A stretch of DNA of 64,000 nt, from positions 248,001 through 312,000 of the forward strand of contig NZ_VORS01000003.1 in NCBI RefSeq assembly GCF_007997075.1. The letters are read 5' to 3'. The translations under genes were made by a program, and so were the position numbers. The notes below the pieces were generated by a model. It made no database searches and was not told where the DNA came from. It worked only from the letters and a program-made list of their open reading frames with translations. Shown here piece by piece: positions 45,070 through 54,673 of this stretch. Positions within the stretch are counted from its first letter, which is position 1; each line of letters opens with the position of its first letter. This stretch comes from Polaribacter sp. IC073. GTDB lineage: Bacteria; Bacteroidota; Bacteroidia; Flavobacteriales; Flavobacteriaceae.

Positions 45070-45152
45070 AAAACTGAAATAAGGCATAGGTTGCAAGGTA
45101 AAAAATCATGAGGATACGATGTTCTAATTATTTTAATGTACAAGCCCATATA

Positions 45153-45179
45153 AACCGCCTTTAAAATAAGTCGGTTTTT
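45153..45179 (+). terminator. Probable terminator after the GH3 gene
   Basis: AACCG-c-CTT pairs with AAG-t-CGGTT (one internal mismatch) and is followed by a short T-run. The remainder of the 212-bp gap before 45282 is AT-rich and has no recognisable gene. Confidence 0.6.
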
Positions 45180-45281
45180 GTGTTAAAGTTATTTTCTCCT
45201 ATACTAATAATTATCAGTTCTTGTAAATTACATGACTACTCGTTACTTAAAAAATCAATCTAAAAACAACACTAGCAAGCT

Positions 45282-46544
45282 ATGTCTTTCGAACGCACAT
45301 TAGAGAAATTAAAAATCTTAGCAGATGCAGCAAAATATGATGTTTCTTGTTCTTCTAGTGGAAGTAACCGAAGCAACAAAGAGAAAGGCTTAGGTAATGC
45401 TACCGGAATGGGAATTTGCCATTCCTACACAGAAGATGGGCGCTGTGTTTCTTTGCTAAAAATTTTACTGACAAATCACTGTATTTTTGATTGTGCTTAT
45501 TGTGTTACCAGAAAAAGTAATGACGTTAAACGAGCGGCTTTTAAAGTTCAAGAAGTGGTAGCGTTAACGATTAATTTTTATAGAAGAAACTATATTGAAG
45601 GCTTATTCTTGAGTTCCGGGATTTTTAAAAGTGCAGATTATACCATGGAACGTTTGGTGGCTGTGGCAAAAAAACTGCGTTTAGAAGAAAATTTTAATGG
45701 CTACATTCATTTAAAATCAATTCCAGGTGCTTCTGATGAATTAATGAGAGAAGCTGGTTTGTATGCAGATAGATTGAGTGTGAATATTGAAATCCCTACT
45801 AAGAGTGGCTTAAAATTGTTAGCGCCAGATAAAAAATTCGAAGACTTCATAAAGCCTATGGAAAAGGTAAAGAATGAAATTATACAATACAAGGCAGAAA
45901 AAAAGATTCTAAAAAGCACGCCAAAATATGCGCCAGCAGGTCAAAGCACCCAAATGATTGTTGGTGCTAGCGGAGAAAATGACTTTCAAATCTTAAAAAC
46001 GTCAGAATATTATTATAAAAAATACAATTTAAAAAGAGTTTATTTTTCTGGTTATGTACCTATAAGTCACGACAGCCGTTTGCCTAAAATTGGTAGCGAT
46101 GTACCTATGTTAAGAGAGAATAGGCTGTATCAATCAGATTGGTTAACCCGTTTTTATGGCTTTCAAACGAATGAAATTGTAAACTTAAATCATCAAAATT
46201 TAGATTTAGACATCGATCCAAAATTAAGTTGGGCGTTAAGAAACATGCATGAATTTCCTGTGGATGTTAATACAGCAGATAAAAGAATGTTGGCAAGAAT
46301 ACCAGGCGTTGGTATGAAATCTGTTTCAAAGATTTTGATGGCGAGAAAATACCGAAGATTAAATTGGGAACATTTAAAGAAGATAGGAATCGCTTTTAAC
46401 AGAGCTCAATATTTTTTAGTGTGTGATAGCAATCTATTTGAAAGAAGAGATTTAACTGCTGATAAAATAAAAGCTTTTATAATGAAAAACTCAACGAGCA
46501 AATATGATACTTTATTAGGTCCGCAGTTAAATTTATTTGAATAA
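45282..46544 (+). CDS. Putative DNA modification/repair radical SAM protein
   Basis: The 420-residue protein belongs to the TIGR03916-type family. A radical SAM cluster motif C-x3-C-x2-C is present in NHCIFDCAYCVTRKS, and a C-terminal helix-hairpin-helix DNA-binding segment in VNTADKRMLARIPGVGMKSVSKI. Radical SAM chemistry on DNA bases is inferred from the domains; the substrate lesion is unknown. It is directly followed (0 bp) by the TIGR03915 partner, the standard pairing of these families. Confidence 0.9.
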   Translation: MSFERTLEKLKILADAAKYDVSCSSSGSNRSNKEKGLGNATGMGICHSYTEDGRCVSLLKILLTNHCIFDCAYCVTRKSNDVKRAAFKVQEVVALTINFYRRNYIEGLFLSSGIFKSADYTMERLVAVAKKLRLEENFNGYIHLKSIPGASDELMREAGLYADRLSVNIEIPTKSGLKLLAPDKKFEDFIKPMEKVKNEIIQYKAEKKILKSTPKYAPAGQSTQMIVGASGENDFQILKTSEYYYKKYNLKRVYFSGYVPISHDSRLPKIGSDVPMLRENRLYQSDWLTRFYGFQTNEIVNLNHQNLDLDIDPKLSWALRNMHEFPVDVNTADKRMLARIPGVGMKSVSKILMARKYRRLNWEHLKKIGIAFNRAQYFLVCDSNLFERRDLTADKIKAFIMKNSTSKYDTLLGPQLNLFE

Positions 46545-47321
46545 ATGATAGAAAAAACATTAATTTACGATGGTTCTTTCGAAGGTTTTTTGAGTTGTGT
46601 TTTTTATGTCTTTGAATATAAATTACAAAATGTTTCCATTCAGAGTGAATTTGTTGTTCAAAATGGCTTGTTTTCTGAAAATGAAAAAATTACAACTGAT
46701 AAAGAAAAATCAGATAGAGTCTGGAAACGATTAAAGGAAAAGACATCTAGTATCGCTTCCACTAAAATTTATTACGCCTTTTTAAGTGAACAAATTGGTG
46801 TTGAAAATATCCTGCTAGATCACCTTCAATATATTTTCAAAAATAAACAAAAAGTGGATACTGATTTCACACACGCTAGTATTTTAAAAACATCTCAAAT
46901 AGCAAAAATTGTAAGTAGAGAGAAGCATAGAATGGAAGCCTTTGTGCGTTTTAAACTTACAAAGGATAAAATTTACTTTGCTAATATTGAACCCGACTTT
47001 AATGTATTGCCATTAATTTCTAAACATTTTAGAAGTAGATATGCAGACCAAAAATGGGTGATTTATGACACCAAAAGGGCTTATGCATTATTTTATGATT
47101 TAAAAAAAGTAGCAATTGTAAATATGGATTTTCCTACAAATTTTAATTTTACAAAAACAGATGACCATTTTTTTGCTGCTGAAGAATTTGAATTTCAGAA
47201 ATTATGGAAAGATTATTTTAATAGTACAAACATTAAAGAACGAAAGAATATGAAATTACATGTTAAGCATGTTCCAAAACGGTATTGGAAATATTTGAGT
47301 GAAAAGCAACCAAATTTTTAA
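46545..47321 (+). CDS. TIGR03915/DUF4130 family putative DNA repair protein
   Basis: The 258-residue protein has the DUF4130 core (SKIVSREKHRMEAFVRFKL-type stretch: IVSREKHRMEAFVRFKLTK; EPDFNVLPLISKHFRSRYADQKWVIYDTKRAYALFYD) and a typical start LIYDGSFEGFLSCVFYVFE. In other bacteria the domain is found alone or fused to a uracil-DNA glycosylase-like domain; here the fusion is absent. It starts immediately after the radical SAM stop, so the two form one unit. Confidence 0.88.
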   Translation: MIEKTLIYDGSFEGFLSCVFYVFEYKLQNVSIQSEFVVQNGLFSENEKITTDKEKSDRVWKRLKEKTSSIASTKIYYAFLSEQIGVENILLDHLQYIFKNKQKVDTDFTHASILKTSQIAKIVSREKHRMEAFVRFKLTKDKIYFANIEPDFNVLPLISKHFRSRYADQKWVIYDTKRAYALFYDLKKVAIVNMDFPTNFNFTKTDDHFFAAEEFEFQKLWKDYFNSTNIKERKNMKLHVKHVPKRYWKYLSEKQPNF

Positions 47322-47709
47322 TTAATAGTTACGTACAAAACCTGCTGTCTTCAATTTAATTCATCATCCAAAGTATTCTTACTATTCCATTTTACTCATC
47401 TGACTAAAATTAGTGACTTTTTTTCATCAAAATAAGTCATAGAACTCAACATGTAAGTATTTTAATACTTATTGTTTTTTTACATGGCTTAACCTATTTG
47501 CATAGAAAAACAAGAAGATAGATTACAAAACTAAATTTATCTTTTCTTTTCTATAATATTTTAAATTCATTTACTAAATGAATATTCAAGATTCTAATCC
47601 TTTTAAAATTAACAGACTTTTAAGTACAACTATAAAATGCACAATTAAAAAATGGTTAACTTCGAAAAGAAGATTTTTAAAAAAATTAATCCTTAAAAAA
47701 TTATAAAAA
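47322..47709. other. AT-rich intergenic region with no clear gene
   Basis: This 388-bp gap contains a small palindrome (AAGTATTTTAATACTT near 47456-47471) followed by a T-run, which may end the upstream unit. A 42-codon frame (47578-47706), very Lys-rich (MNIQDSNPFKINRLL at its start), ends 3 bp before the next gene. It could be a leader peptide or chance. I see no promoter with both boxes. Confidence 0.4.
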
Positions 47710-49359
47710 ATGAAAACTTCAGACATTATTATACAAGCCTTAGAAAATGAAGGAGTAGACTATATATTTGGTTTGCCTGGTGAAGAAAATTTAGACGTTT
47801 TAGAATCCATAAGAAAATCAGATAAAATACAATTAATTTTAACTAGACACGAGCAAGGAGCTGGTTTTATGGCCGCAACTTATGGCAGATTAACAGGAAA
47901 ACCAGGTGTTTGTATGTCTACATTAGGACCCGGTGCTACAAATTTAATGACGCCAGCCGCCTATGCACAATTAGGTGCAATGCCCATGGTAATGCTCACT
48001 GGTCAAAAACCAATCAAAGAAAGTAAGCAAGGAAAGTTTCAGATTGTAGATATTTTAGAAATGATGCAACCGCTTACAAAATTTTCGAAACAAATTACCT
48101 ACGGTAAAAATGCAAGTGCATTGATAAGAGAAGCATTTAGAGTTTCGCAAGAAGAGAGACCTGGGGGTGTTCACTTAGAAATTCCCGAAGATGTCTCTAA
48201 AGAAATGGTAGAAAACCCACACTTCTTTGAAATAGTGAGCTCTAAAATTCCTTCTGCAAATACAGCATCTATTCTTGAAGCGAAAGAAATGATATTATCT
48301 GCAAAACAACCCCTATTATTAATTGGTGCTGGTGCCAACAGAAAAAGAGCAAGTGAAGCGTTGACCAAGTTTGTAGATGAATTAGGAATTCCGTTTTTTA
48401 ATACCCAAATGGGCAAAGGAATTATCGATGAAAGACATCCACTTTACTTAGGAACAGCTGCACTTTCTTCTAATGATTTTTTACACGAAGCCATTGAGGA
48501 AGCAGATTTAATTATAAATGTTGGTCATGATACGATAGAAAAACCTCCATTTATTATGAATGCTGCTGATAAAAGAAAGGTCATTCACATGAACTTTTTT
48601 GCTGCAGAAATTCATGAAGTTTATTTTCCGCAGTTAAATGTTATTGGAGATATTGCTACAAGTATTCACAAGCTAACAGAAAAATTAAAGCCGAATGCTA
48701 AAAAATGGAACATTAATTTTTTCTTAAAAGTAAAAGAGAATGTTTTAAGCCATTTATCGAAGTACGAAGAAGACAATCGTTTTCCTATTCTACCCCAACG
48801 ATTGGTTAAAATAACCAGAAATATCTTGCCAGAAGATGGCATTGTAACTTTAGACAACGGAATCTATAAAATTTGGTTTGCGAGGAATTTTCCAGCCTAT
48901 GCGCAAAACACCTTACTATTAGACAACGCTTTGGCAACAATGGGCGCAGGATTTCCTTCTGCAATTATGGCAAAAGAATTGTACCCAAATAAAAAAGTGA
49001 TTTCTGTAAATGGAGATGGTGGTTTTATGATGAATTCGCAAGAATTAGAAACTGCCGTTAGAATGCATTTAGATTTGGTTGTTATTATTTTAAATGACAA
49101 CGCTTACGGTATGATTGAATGGAAACAAGAAGGAGAAGGATTTCCTAAATTTGGCTTGGAATATAACAATCCGGATTTTGTGAAGTATGCAGAAAGTTTT
49201 GGCGCTGTTGGTCATCGGCCAGAATCGGTGCAAGAATTTGAAAAAACATTAACTAAAACATTAAATTCAAAAGGAGTACATATTATTGATTTGGCAGTAG
49301 ATTATTCGTTGAATCACAAAATTTTAAATGTATTACTAGAAGAAAACTCAAAAAAATAA
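47710..49359 (+). CDS. ThDP-dependent enzyme annotated acetolactate synthase; candidate 2-oxoglutarate decarboxylase
   Basis: The 549-residue protein has all parts of a ThDP enzyme: the PYR domain with the catalytic Glu in LTRHEQGAGFMA, a central nucleotide-like domain (LLLIGAGANRKRASEAL) and the PP domain with the metal/ThDP motif NGDGGFMMNSQELET...NDNAYG. Sequence-wise it resembles catabolic acetolactate synthase. There is no regulatory subunit or other ilv gene beside it. Instead the succinate-semialdehyde dehydrogenase gene follows with 0 bp between, the layout of the cyanobacterial 2-oxoglutarate decarboxylase/SSADH pair. Confidence 0.85.
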   Translation: MKTSDIIIQALENEGVDYIFGLPGEENLDVLESIRKSDKIQLILTRHEQGAGFMAATYGRLTGKPGVCMSTLGPGATNLMTPAAYAQLGAMPMVMLTGQKPIKESKQGKFQIVDILEMMQPLTKFSKQITYGKNASALIREAFRVSQEERPGGVHLEIPEDVSKEMVENPHFFEIVSSKIPSANTASILEAKEMILSAKQPLLLIGAGANRKRASEALTKFVDELGIPFFNTQMGKGIIDERHPLYLGTAALSSNDFLHEAIEEADLIINVGHDTIEKPPFIMNAADKRKVIHMNFFAAEIHEVYFPQLNVIGDIATSIHKLTEKLKPNAKKWNINFFLKVKENVLSHLSKYEEDNRFPILPQRLVKITRNILPEDGIVTLDNGIYKIWFARNFPAYAQNTLLLDNALATMGAGFPSAIMAKELYPNKKVISVNGDGGFMMNSQELETAVRMHLDLVVIILNDNAYGMIEWKQEGEGFPKFGLEYNNPDFVKYAESFGAVGHRPESVQEFEKTLTKTLNSKGVHIIDLAVDYSLNHKILNVLLEENSKK

Positions 49360-50730
49360 ATGATGCAAACAACAACCAGTATAAATCCTGCCACGGAAGA
49401 AGAAATTGCAAGTTACAATCGAATTTCTGCAGAAACAGCAAAAGAAAAAATTGCAAAAGCTAATGAGACTTATAACGTTTGGAAAAAAACAAGTTTTAAA
49501 GAACGCTCTAAGTTAATGCTTAAACTTGCGGATGTTTTTGATGAAAATAAAGAGAAATATGCACAATTGGTTACGCAAGAAATGGGAAAGGTTATTGGTC
49601 AGTCTCGTGGTGAAATAGATAAATGCGCACTAATTTGTAGGTATTATGCAGAGAATATTGATAAATTAATGGCTGATAAAATAGTAGAAACGGAAGCTAG
49701 CAAAAGCTATGTTACGTTTCAGCCGCTAGGAGTAACTTTGGCGGTAATGCCTTGGAATTTTCCTTTCTATCAAGTAATTCGTTTTGCTGCACCCGCAGTA
49801 ATGACAGGAAATACAGGTGTGTTAAAACATGCCTCAAATGTACAAGGTTGTGCTTTTGCTTTAGAAGATGCTTTTAAAGAAGCTGGCTTTCCTGATGGTG
49901 TTTTCACTAACTTAAACGTAGCTTCAGATAATATTAAAGCAATTATAGAAGATAAAAATATTGTTGCCGTTACTTTAACAGGTAGTGAACCTGCAGGACG
50001 TTCGGTTGCTAAAATTGCTGGAGAAAACTTAAAAAAGACCGTTTTAGAATTAGGAGGAAGCGATGCCTACATTATTTTAGAAGATGCCGATTTAGAAAAA
50101 GCGACAGATTTAGCAACTTATGGTAGGTTGCAAAATAACGGCCAAACATGCATTGCTGCAAAACGTTTTATTGTTTTAGAAGAAATTTATGACGAATTTC
50201 TGAAACTATTCACAAAGAAAATGAAAGCAGCAAAAATGGGAACGCCAACAAGCAAAGATGCATATTATGGTCCCATGGCACGTGTAGATTTGCGTAATGA
50301 AATTCATCAGCAAGTAGAAAAAACCGTAAAACAAGGAGGTAAGTTAATTTTAGGAGGAAAAATACCTGATCTAAAAGGGGCTTATTATCCTGCAACAATT
50401 CTGGCAGACTTAAAACCTGGAATGACTGCCTTTGACGAGGAACTTTTTGGCCCTGTTGCTTCTGTGATTAAAGCAAAAGACGAAAATGAAGCAATTGCAC
50501 TTGCAAACAACTCTACTTTTGGTTTGGGTTCTGGTGTACTTACTAACAATTCTAAAAGAGGTGAAAAAATTGCACTGCAATTAGAGGCAGGAAATAGCTT
50601 TGTAAATAAATTAGTTGCTTCTGACCCAAGGTTGCCTTTTGGCGGAATTAAAAATAGTGGTTACGGTAGAGAACTTTCTAGTTACGGAATTAGAGAGTTT
50701 GTAAACACAAAATCTATTTGGATCGATTAA
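49360..50730 (+). CDS. NAD(P)-dependent succinate-semialdehyde dehydrogenase
   Basis: The 456-residue aldehyde dehydrogenase has the cofactor region MPWNFPFYQVIRFAAPA, VTLTGSEPAGRSVA, the general base Glu in LELGGSDAY and the catalytic C264 in NNGQTCIAAKRF. ITS closest functional group by pattern is the SSADH (GabD/Sad) class. Two ATGs (49360, 49363) are possible. It starts right after the ThDP enzyme's stop, so the two should be made together, consistent with consumption of an aldehyde produced by the first enzyme. Confidence 0.9.
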   Translation: MMQTTTSINPATEEEIASYNRISAETAKEKIAKANETYNVWKKTSFKERSKLMLKLADVFDENKEKYAQLVTQEMGKVIGQSRGEIDKCALICRYYAENIDKLMADKIVETEASKSYVTFQPLGVTLAVMPWNFPFYQVIRFAAPAVMTGNTGVLKHASNVQGCAFALEDAFKEAGFPDGVFTNLNVASDNIKAIIEDKNIVAVTLTGSEPAGRSVAKIAGENLKKTVLELGGSDAYIILEDADLEKATDLATYGRLQNNGQTCIAAKRFIVLEEIYDEFLKLFTKKMKAAKMGTPTSKDAYYGPMARVDLRNEIHQQVEKTVKQGGKLILGGKIPDLKGAYYPATILADLKPGMTAFDEELFGPVASVIKAKDENEAIALANNSTFGLGSGVLTNNSKRGEKIALQLEAGNSFVNKLVASDPRLPFGGIKNSGYGRELSSYGIREFVNTKSIWID

Positions 50731-50755
50731 GTTTAAAGAGTTCTACAGTAAAAAG

Positions 50756-50786
50756 AAAACCTTCGCTACAAAGTGAAGGTTTTTTA
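50756..50786. terminator. Bidirectional intrinsic terminator
   Basis: AAAACCTTC (50756-50764) pairs with GAAGGTTTT (50775-50783) across a 10-nt loop, T-run following, between the aldehyde dehydrogenase gene and the converging metallopeptidase-like gene. Confidence 0.87.
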
Positions 50787-50803
50787 TTGTTCTGTTTAAA
50801 GTT

Positions 50804-51379
50804 TTACTGAATCTTCTCTAAATTTTCTGCCAATTTATTTCGGTCTTCCACCAACACCATAATTTCTTCTGGTGATAAATAATACCTTTTAATTCTATTT
50901 TTATAAACTTCAGAAATAGCCGCATTGTTTAAAATAAAATCTTTTGTTTTTAAGATGTAATCTTCCATTTTATGTTTTACAGCAAAACTATCTGCCGCTC
51001 TTTCTGCTTCCACTATATGGTTGTCTGAAAACAGGTATTTAATTCCGAACCAAATTAAATTCAATTTACTTCTCCCTTGATAATCCATAATATGCCCCAA
51101 TTCATGACCAATCCAACCAATAAAGATATCGTCGGGAATATCTCTTGTAGAAAATTCTTTGTCAGAAATTTTAAACTTTTCACTAATTAATATTAGAAAC
51201 TTTCTATTTTTTTTCAATTTAAAAAAACTATCAAAAGTTGGTCTCGCTTGCATTGTAGATTTTTTAATGTTTTTTTTAAATTTAAATTCAATTGGTATCT
51301 TTTTTAGCTGCGGATAGTAATTTAACGCAGTTTTCACTTGTTGTTTTATCGTTTTTGGAATTATATGGTATTTAGACAT
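50804..51379 (-). CDS. Putative cytoplasmic zinc metallopeptidase-like protein
   Basis: The 191-residue protein carries a gluzincin-type site: HELGH in WIGHELGHIMDYQG and, about 45 residues later, ERAADSFAVKH (ExxxD), which together are the zinc ligands of M48-like peptidases. There is no signal peptide or transmembrane helix, unusual for M48 relatives, so it would act in the cytoplasm. The rest is Lys-rich and of unknown family. Divergent from ccsBA. Confidence 0.72.
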   Translation of the reverse strand: MSKYHIIPKTIKQQVKTALNYYPQLKKIPIEFKFKKNIKKSTMQARPTFDSFFKLKKNRKFLILISEKFKISDKEFSTRDIPDDIFIGWIGHELGHIMDYQGRSKLNLIWFGIKYLFSDNHIVEAERAADSFAVKHKMEDYILKTKDFILNNAAISEVYKNRIKRYYLSPEEIMVLVEDRNKLAENLEKIQ

Positions 51380-51452
51380 AAAATTGTGATTTTTTTAAAA
51401 CTTTAATACATAAATATACTGCTATCTAGAAGTTCATTTGTGCTTTTATGCT

Positions 51453-51460
51453 TAAATTTG
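51453..51460 (+). promoter_or_regulatory. Candidate -7 box before ccsBA
   Basis: TAAATTTG matches TAnnTTTG, 28 bp before the ATG at 51489. No TTG at the normal distance (the nearest, 51438-51440, is too close), so confidence is limited. Confidence 0.4.
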
Positions 51461-51488
51461 TAACTCTTTTAAAAAGCACTTCAAAAGG

Positions 51489-54400
51489 ATGAAAAAAATA
51501 TTCAGTTTCCTCTACTCTACTCGTTTAATGGCATTTTTATTTATCGTTTTTGCCACAGCCATGGCAATTGCCACATTTATAGAAAACGATTTTGGCACAC
51601 AAACTTCTAAAGCACTTGTTTACAATGCTTGGTGGTTCGAAGCAATTATGGCTTTATTTGTAATTAATTTCTTCGGAAACATTTTTAGATACAAATTGTA
51701 TCGAAAAGAAAAATGGCCCGTTTTAATGTTTCATACTTCTTTTTTATTAGTTTTAATAGGTGCAGGAATCACACGTTATGTTGGTTATGAAGGCATTATG
51801 CTAATTGAAGAAGGAGAAACTACAAACAAATTCTTATCTGAAACTACGTATCTAAACGCAGTTATAGACGATGGTAATTCTCAAAAGCCAGAAGTAAATG
51901 CGCCTATAATGCTTTCTGCTTGGGGTACAAATTCTTGGTCTTACTCAGATAGTTTTAAAACAAAAGACAGCGATATCGATTTTAAATTTGACTTAGTTTC
52001 TTATATTCCTTGGGCAGAAAAGAAGTTGATTGAAGATGATAATGGTGTAGAACACTTGTTTTTTGTAGAATCTTCAGAAGGAACACGTCATGAGCATTGG
52101 ATTAAGAAAGGAACCATCCAAAACATTCATGGTATTTTAATTGGTTTTGAGGCAGAGAATGAAAATGCTTCAATCAATTTTACAAATAAAAGTGGTGCTT
52201 TGAGAATGACCTCTAAAGAAGAAGGAGATTGGTTTCGAATGGCAGATCAAAAGAAAGGGAAAATTGAAAAAGATTCCTTACAAGATTTTAAATATTTAAC
52301 GCTTCATACTATTGGCGACATGCAATTTGTAATTCCGAAACCTGCAGAGAAAGGAATTATGAAAACGATGAGTGGCGAAAAAAACGCTGAAGTACAAGAC
52401 GTTATTGTGGTAGATATTACTGCAAATAATGAAACTGAAAGAGTAGAATTAAAAGGAGGACAATTTAACTCTGGTGGTTCTAAAGAAGTAAAAGTTGGTG
52501 GTTTAAACTTTAGGGTTTTATATGGCGCTAAAATATTAGAAACTCCTTTTAGTATAAAATTAAATGACTTTCAGTTAGAGAAATACCCAGGTTCGGAAAG
52601 TGCTGCAGCTTACGCAAGTGAAATAACCGTTATCGACCCCAAAGAAACTTTTGATTATAAAATTTTTATGAATCATATATTAGATCACAGAGGTTATAAA
52701 TTTTTTCAGGCTAGTTATGATTTGTCTGACGGGAAAGAGGAGACACACCTTTCTGTAAATCATGATTTTCTAGGAACGTTTGTTACCTATTTAGGTTACT
52801 CTTTATTATACACTGGTTTAATTTGCATTCTTTTCGCAAAAAACACCCGTTTCGATAGTTTGAAAAAAGGGTTGACTAAAATTAGAAAAAGAAAGATGAC
52901 ACTATCTATTGTTGCTACGTTGCTTTTATCAAGTTTTACTTTTGCACAACATGGTAATAATCATCAACCAAATAAAATCACCACGCATCAAATAGACTCC
53001 ATCTTACAAGCTAATATGGTCGATGCTAAACATGCAGAAAGCTTTAATAAGTTGGTCATTCAGGATGCTGGAGGTAGAATGAAACCTGCACATACTTTTG
53101 CGTCTGAATTGGTTAGAAAAGTAAGTCAGACAGAAAAGTTTAAAGACATGGAACCTAGCCAGGTTTTATTATCTATCATAGAAAATCCTAGACTTTGGTT
53201 TGAAGTTCCTGTAATTTATTTGGAAGAAAAAAACACCGAAATTAGAGCGTTTATTGGTGTTGCAGATACAGCTAAATATGCTGCTTTATCAGATTTTATT
53301 ACTCCGATGGGTGTGTATAAAATAAAAGAAAAAGTTGCTGAAGCACAAAAGAAAAAAGTGCAAGATAAGTTTGAAAAAGACTTGATTAAAATTGATAAAA
53401 GAATTGGTTTGCTTTACAGTGCAATTGGTGGTGGAATTTTAAAAATCTATCCAATTCCGGGAGATGAAAACAACAAGTGGGTTTCGCAGCCAGAAACCTC
53501 AACAGCAAATTTTAAAGGAACAGACTCTGTTTTTGTGAGACAATCTTTGCCTGTTTACATTCAATTTTTACAGAAAGGTAAAAAAACGGGTGATTATACA
53601 GACGCGAATAAAATTTTAGACGGAATTAAAAAGTTTCAACAAAAATTTGGAGCAGCCGTAATTCCTTCAGAAAAGAAAATAGATTTAGAAATTTCTTATA
53701 ATAAAATACAGCCTTTTCAAAGATTGGCGAAGTACTATGGTTTTGCAAGTTTATTTTTAATCATTTTTGTGATCTGGCAAATTTTCAATTCAAAAAAATG
53801 GATTAGCACCGTTGTAAAAGTAGTTGTTGCTGTTGTTATTGGATTGTTCATTTTTCATACACTAGGTTTGGTTTCTCGCTGGTATATTAGTGGAAATGCA
53901 CCTTGGAGTAATGCGTATGAATCTATTATTTACGTTGCTTGGGCAACCATGTTATTTGGACTTTTCTTCGGAAGAAAATCTGCACTAACACTTACGGCAA
54001 CCACCTTTTTAACAGCTATTATTTTAGCATTTGCACATCAAAACTGGTTAGATCCAGAAATTGCAAACCTACAACCTGTTTTAAATTCTTGGTGGCTTTT
54101 GGTACATGTTTCTATTATTGTTGCTAGTTATGGGCCTTTTTCTTTAGGAATGATTTTAGGTATATTCGCACTCTTTTTAATGGCATTTACCAATGAAAAG
54201 AATAAAAAGAAAATGGATTTAAACATTAAAGAAATTACCATTATTAATGAAATGGCAATTACTATTGGTTTAATTATGTTAACTATTGGTAACTTTTTAG
54301 GCGGAATGTGGGCAAATGAAAGCTGGGGACGTTATTGGGGTTGGGATCCTAAGGAAACTTGGGCATTAATTTCTATTATGGTGTATGCTTTTGTGTTACA

Positions 54401-54635
54401 CATGCGTTTAATTCCTGGTTTGCGTGGTAGATTTACATTCAATTTGTGGTCTATAATTGCGTATGCTTCTATTATGATGACGTATTTTGGGGTAAACTTC
54501 TACTTGTCTGGTCTGCATTCTTACGCCAGTGGAGATCGAGTTATTACACCAACTTCAATTTATTATTCTGTTGGTTTTGTTGCCATTTTAGGAACATTTG
54601 CTTTTATAAAATATAAAAAATATTATAAAAAATAA
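51489..54635 (+). CDS. ccsA: Cytochrome c biogenesis protein, ResB-CcsA fusion (CcsBA)
   Basis: A 1048-residue fused system II cytochrome c synthetase that moves haem across the membrane and ligates it to apocytochromes. The N-terminal ResB/CcsB part (about 1-455) has its membrane helices near residues 10-30, 45-70, 78-92 and about 430-450. A periplasmic stretch follows. The C-terminal CcsA part (about 760-1048) has many helices and the WWD-type haem motif WGRYWGWDPKETWALI. Between the halves is a signal-peptide-like helix (TLSIVATLLLSSFTFAQ, about 474-491) that starts the large middle periplasmic domain. Monocistronic. Confidence 0.95.
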   Translation: MKKIFSFLYSTRLMAFLFIVFATAMAIATFIENDFGTQTSKALVYNAWWFEAIMALFVINFFGNIFRYKLYRKEKWPVLMFHTSFLLVLIGAGITRYVGYEGIMLIEEGETTNKFLSETTYLNAVIDDGNSQKPEVNAPIMLSAWGTNSWSYSDSFKTKDSDIDFKFDLVSYIPWAEKKLIEDDNGVEHLFFVESSEGTRHEHWIKKGTIQNIHGILIGFEAENENASINFTNKSGALRMTSKEEGDWFRMADQKKGKIEKDSLQDFKYLTLHTIGDMQFVIPKPAEKGIMKTMSGEKNAEVQDVIVVDITANNETERVELKGGQFNSGGSKEVKVGGLNFRVLYGAKILETPFSIKLNDFQLEKYPGSESAAAYASEITVIDPKETFDYKIFMNHILDHRGYKFFQASYDLSDGKEETHLSVNHDFLGTFVTYLGYSLLYTGLICILFAKNTRFDSLKKGLTKIRKRKMTLSIVATLLLSSFTFAQHGNNHQPNKITTHQIDSILQANMVDAKHAESFNKLVIQDAGGRMKPAHTFASELVRKVSQTEKFKDMEPSQVLLSIIENPRLWFEVPVIYLEEKNTEIRAFIGVADTAKYAALSDFITPMGVYKIKEKVAEAQKKKVQDKFEKDLIKIDKRIGLLYSAIGGGILKIYPIPGDENNKWVSQPETSTANFKGTDSVFVRQSLPVYIQFLQKGKKTGDYTDANKILDGIKKFQQKFGAAVIPSEKKIDLEISYNKIQPFQRLAKYYGFASLFLIIFVIWQIFNSKKWISTVVKVVVAVVIGLFIFHTLGLVSRWYISGNAPWSNAYESIIYVAWATMLFGLFFGRKSALTLTATTFLTAIILAFAHQNWLDPEIANLQPVLNSWWLLVHVSIIVASYGPFSLGMILGIFALFLMAFTNEKNKKKMDLNIKEITIINEMAITIGLIMLTIGNFLGGMWANESWGRYWGWDPKETWALISIMVYAFVLHMRLIPGLRGRFTFNLWSIIAYASIMMTYFGVNFYLSGLHSYASGDRVITPTSIYYSVGFVAILGTFAFIKYKKYYKK

Positions 54636-54673
54636 TTTAATGAGAAGTCACTAAATATTTTCATAAGAAAATG

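Noticed and set aside
47578-47706. 42-codon Lys-rich frame before the ThDP enzyme gene
   Set aside because: Possible leader peptide, but AT-rich sequence yields such Lys-rich frames by chance and nothing supports translation; kept only as a note in the gap entry.
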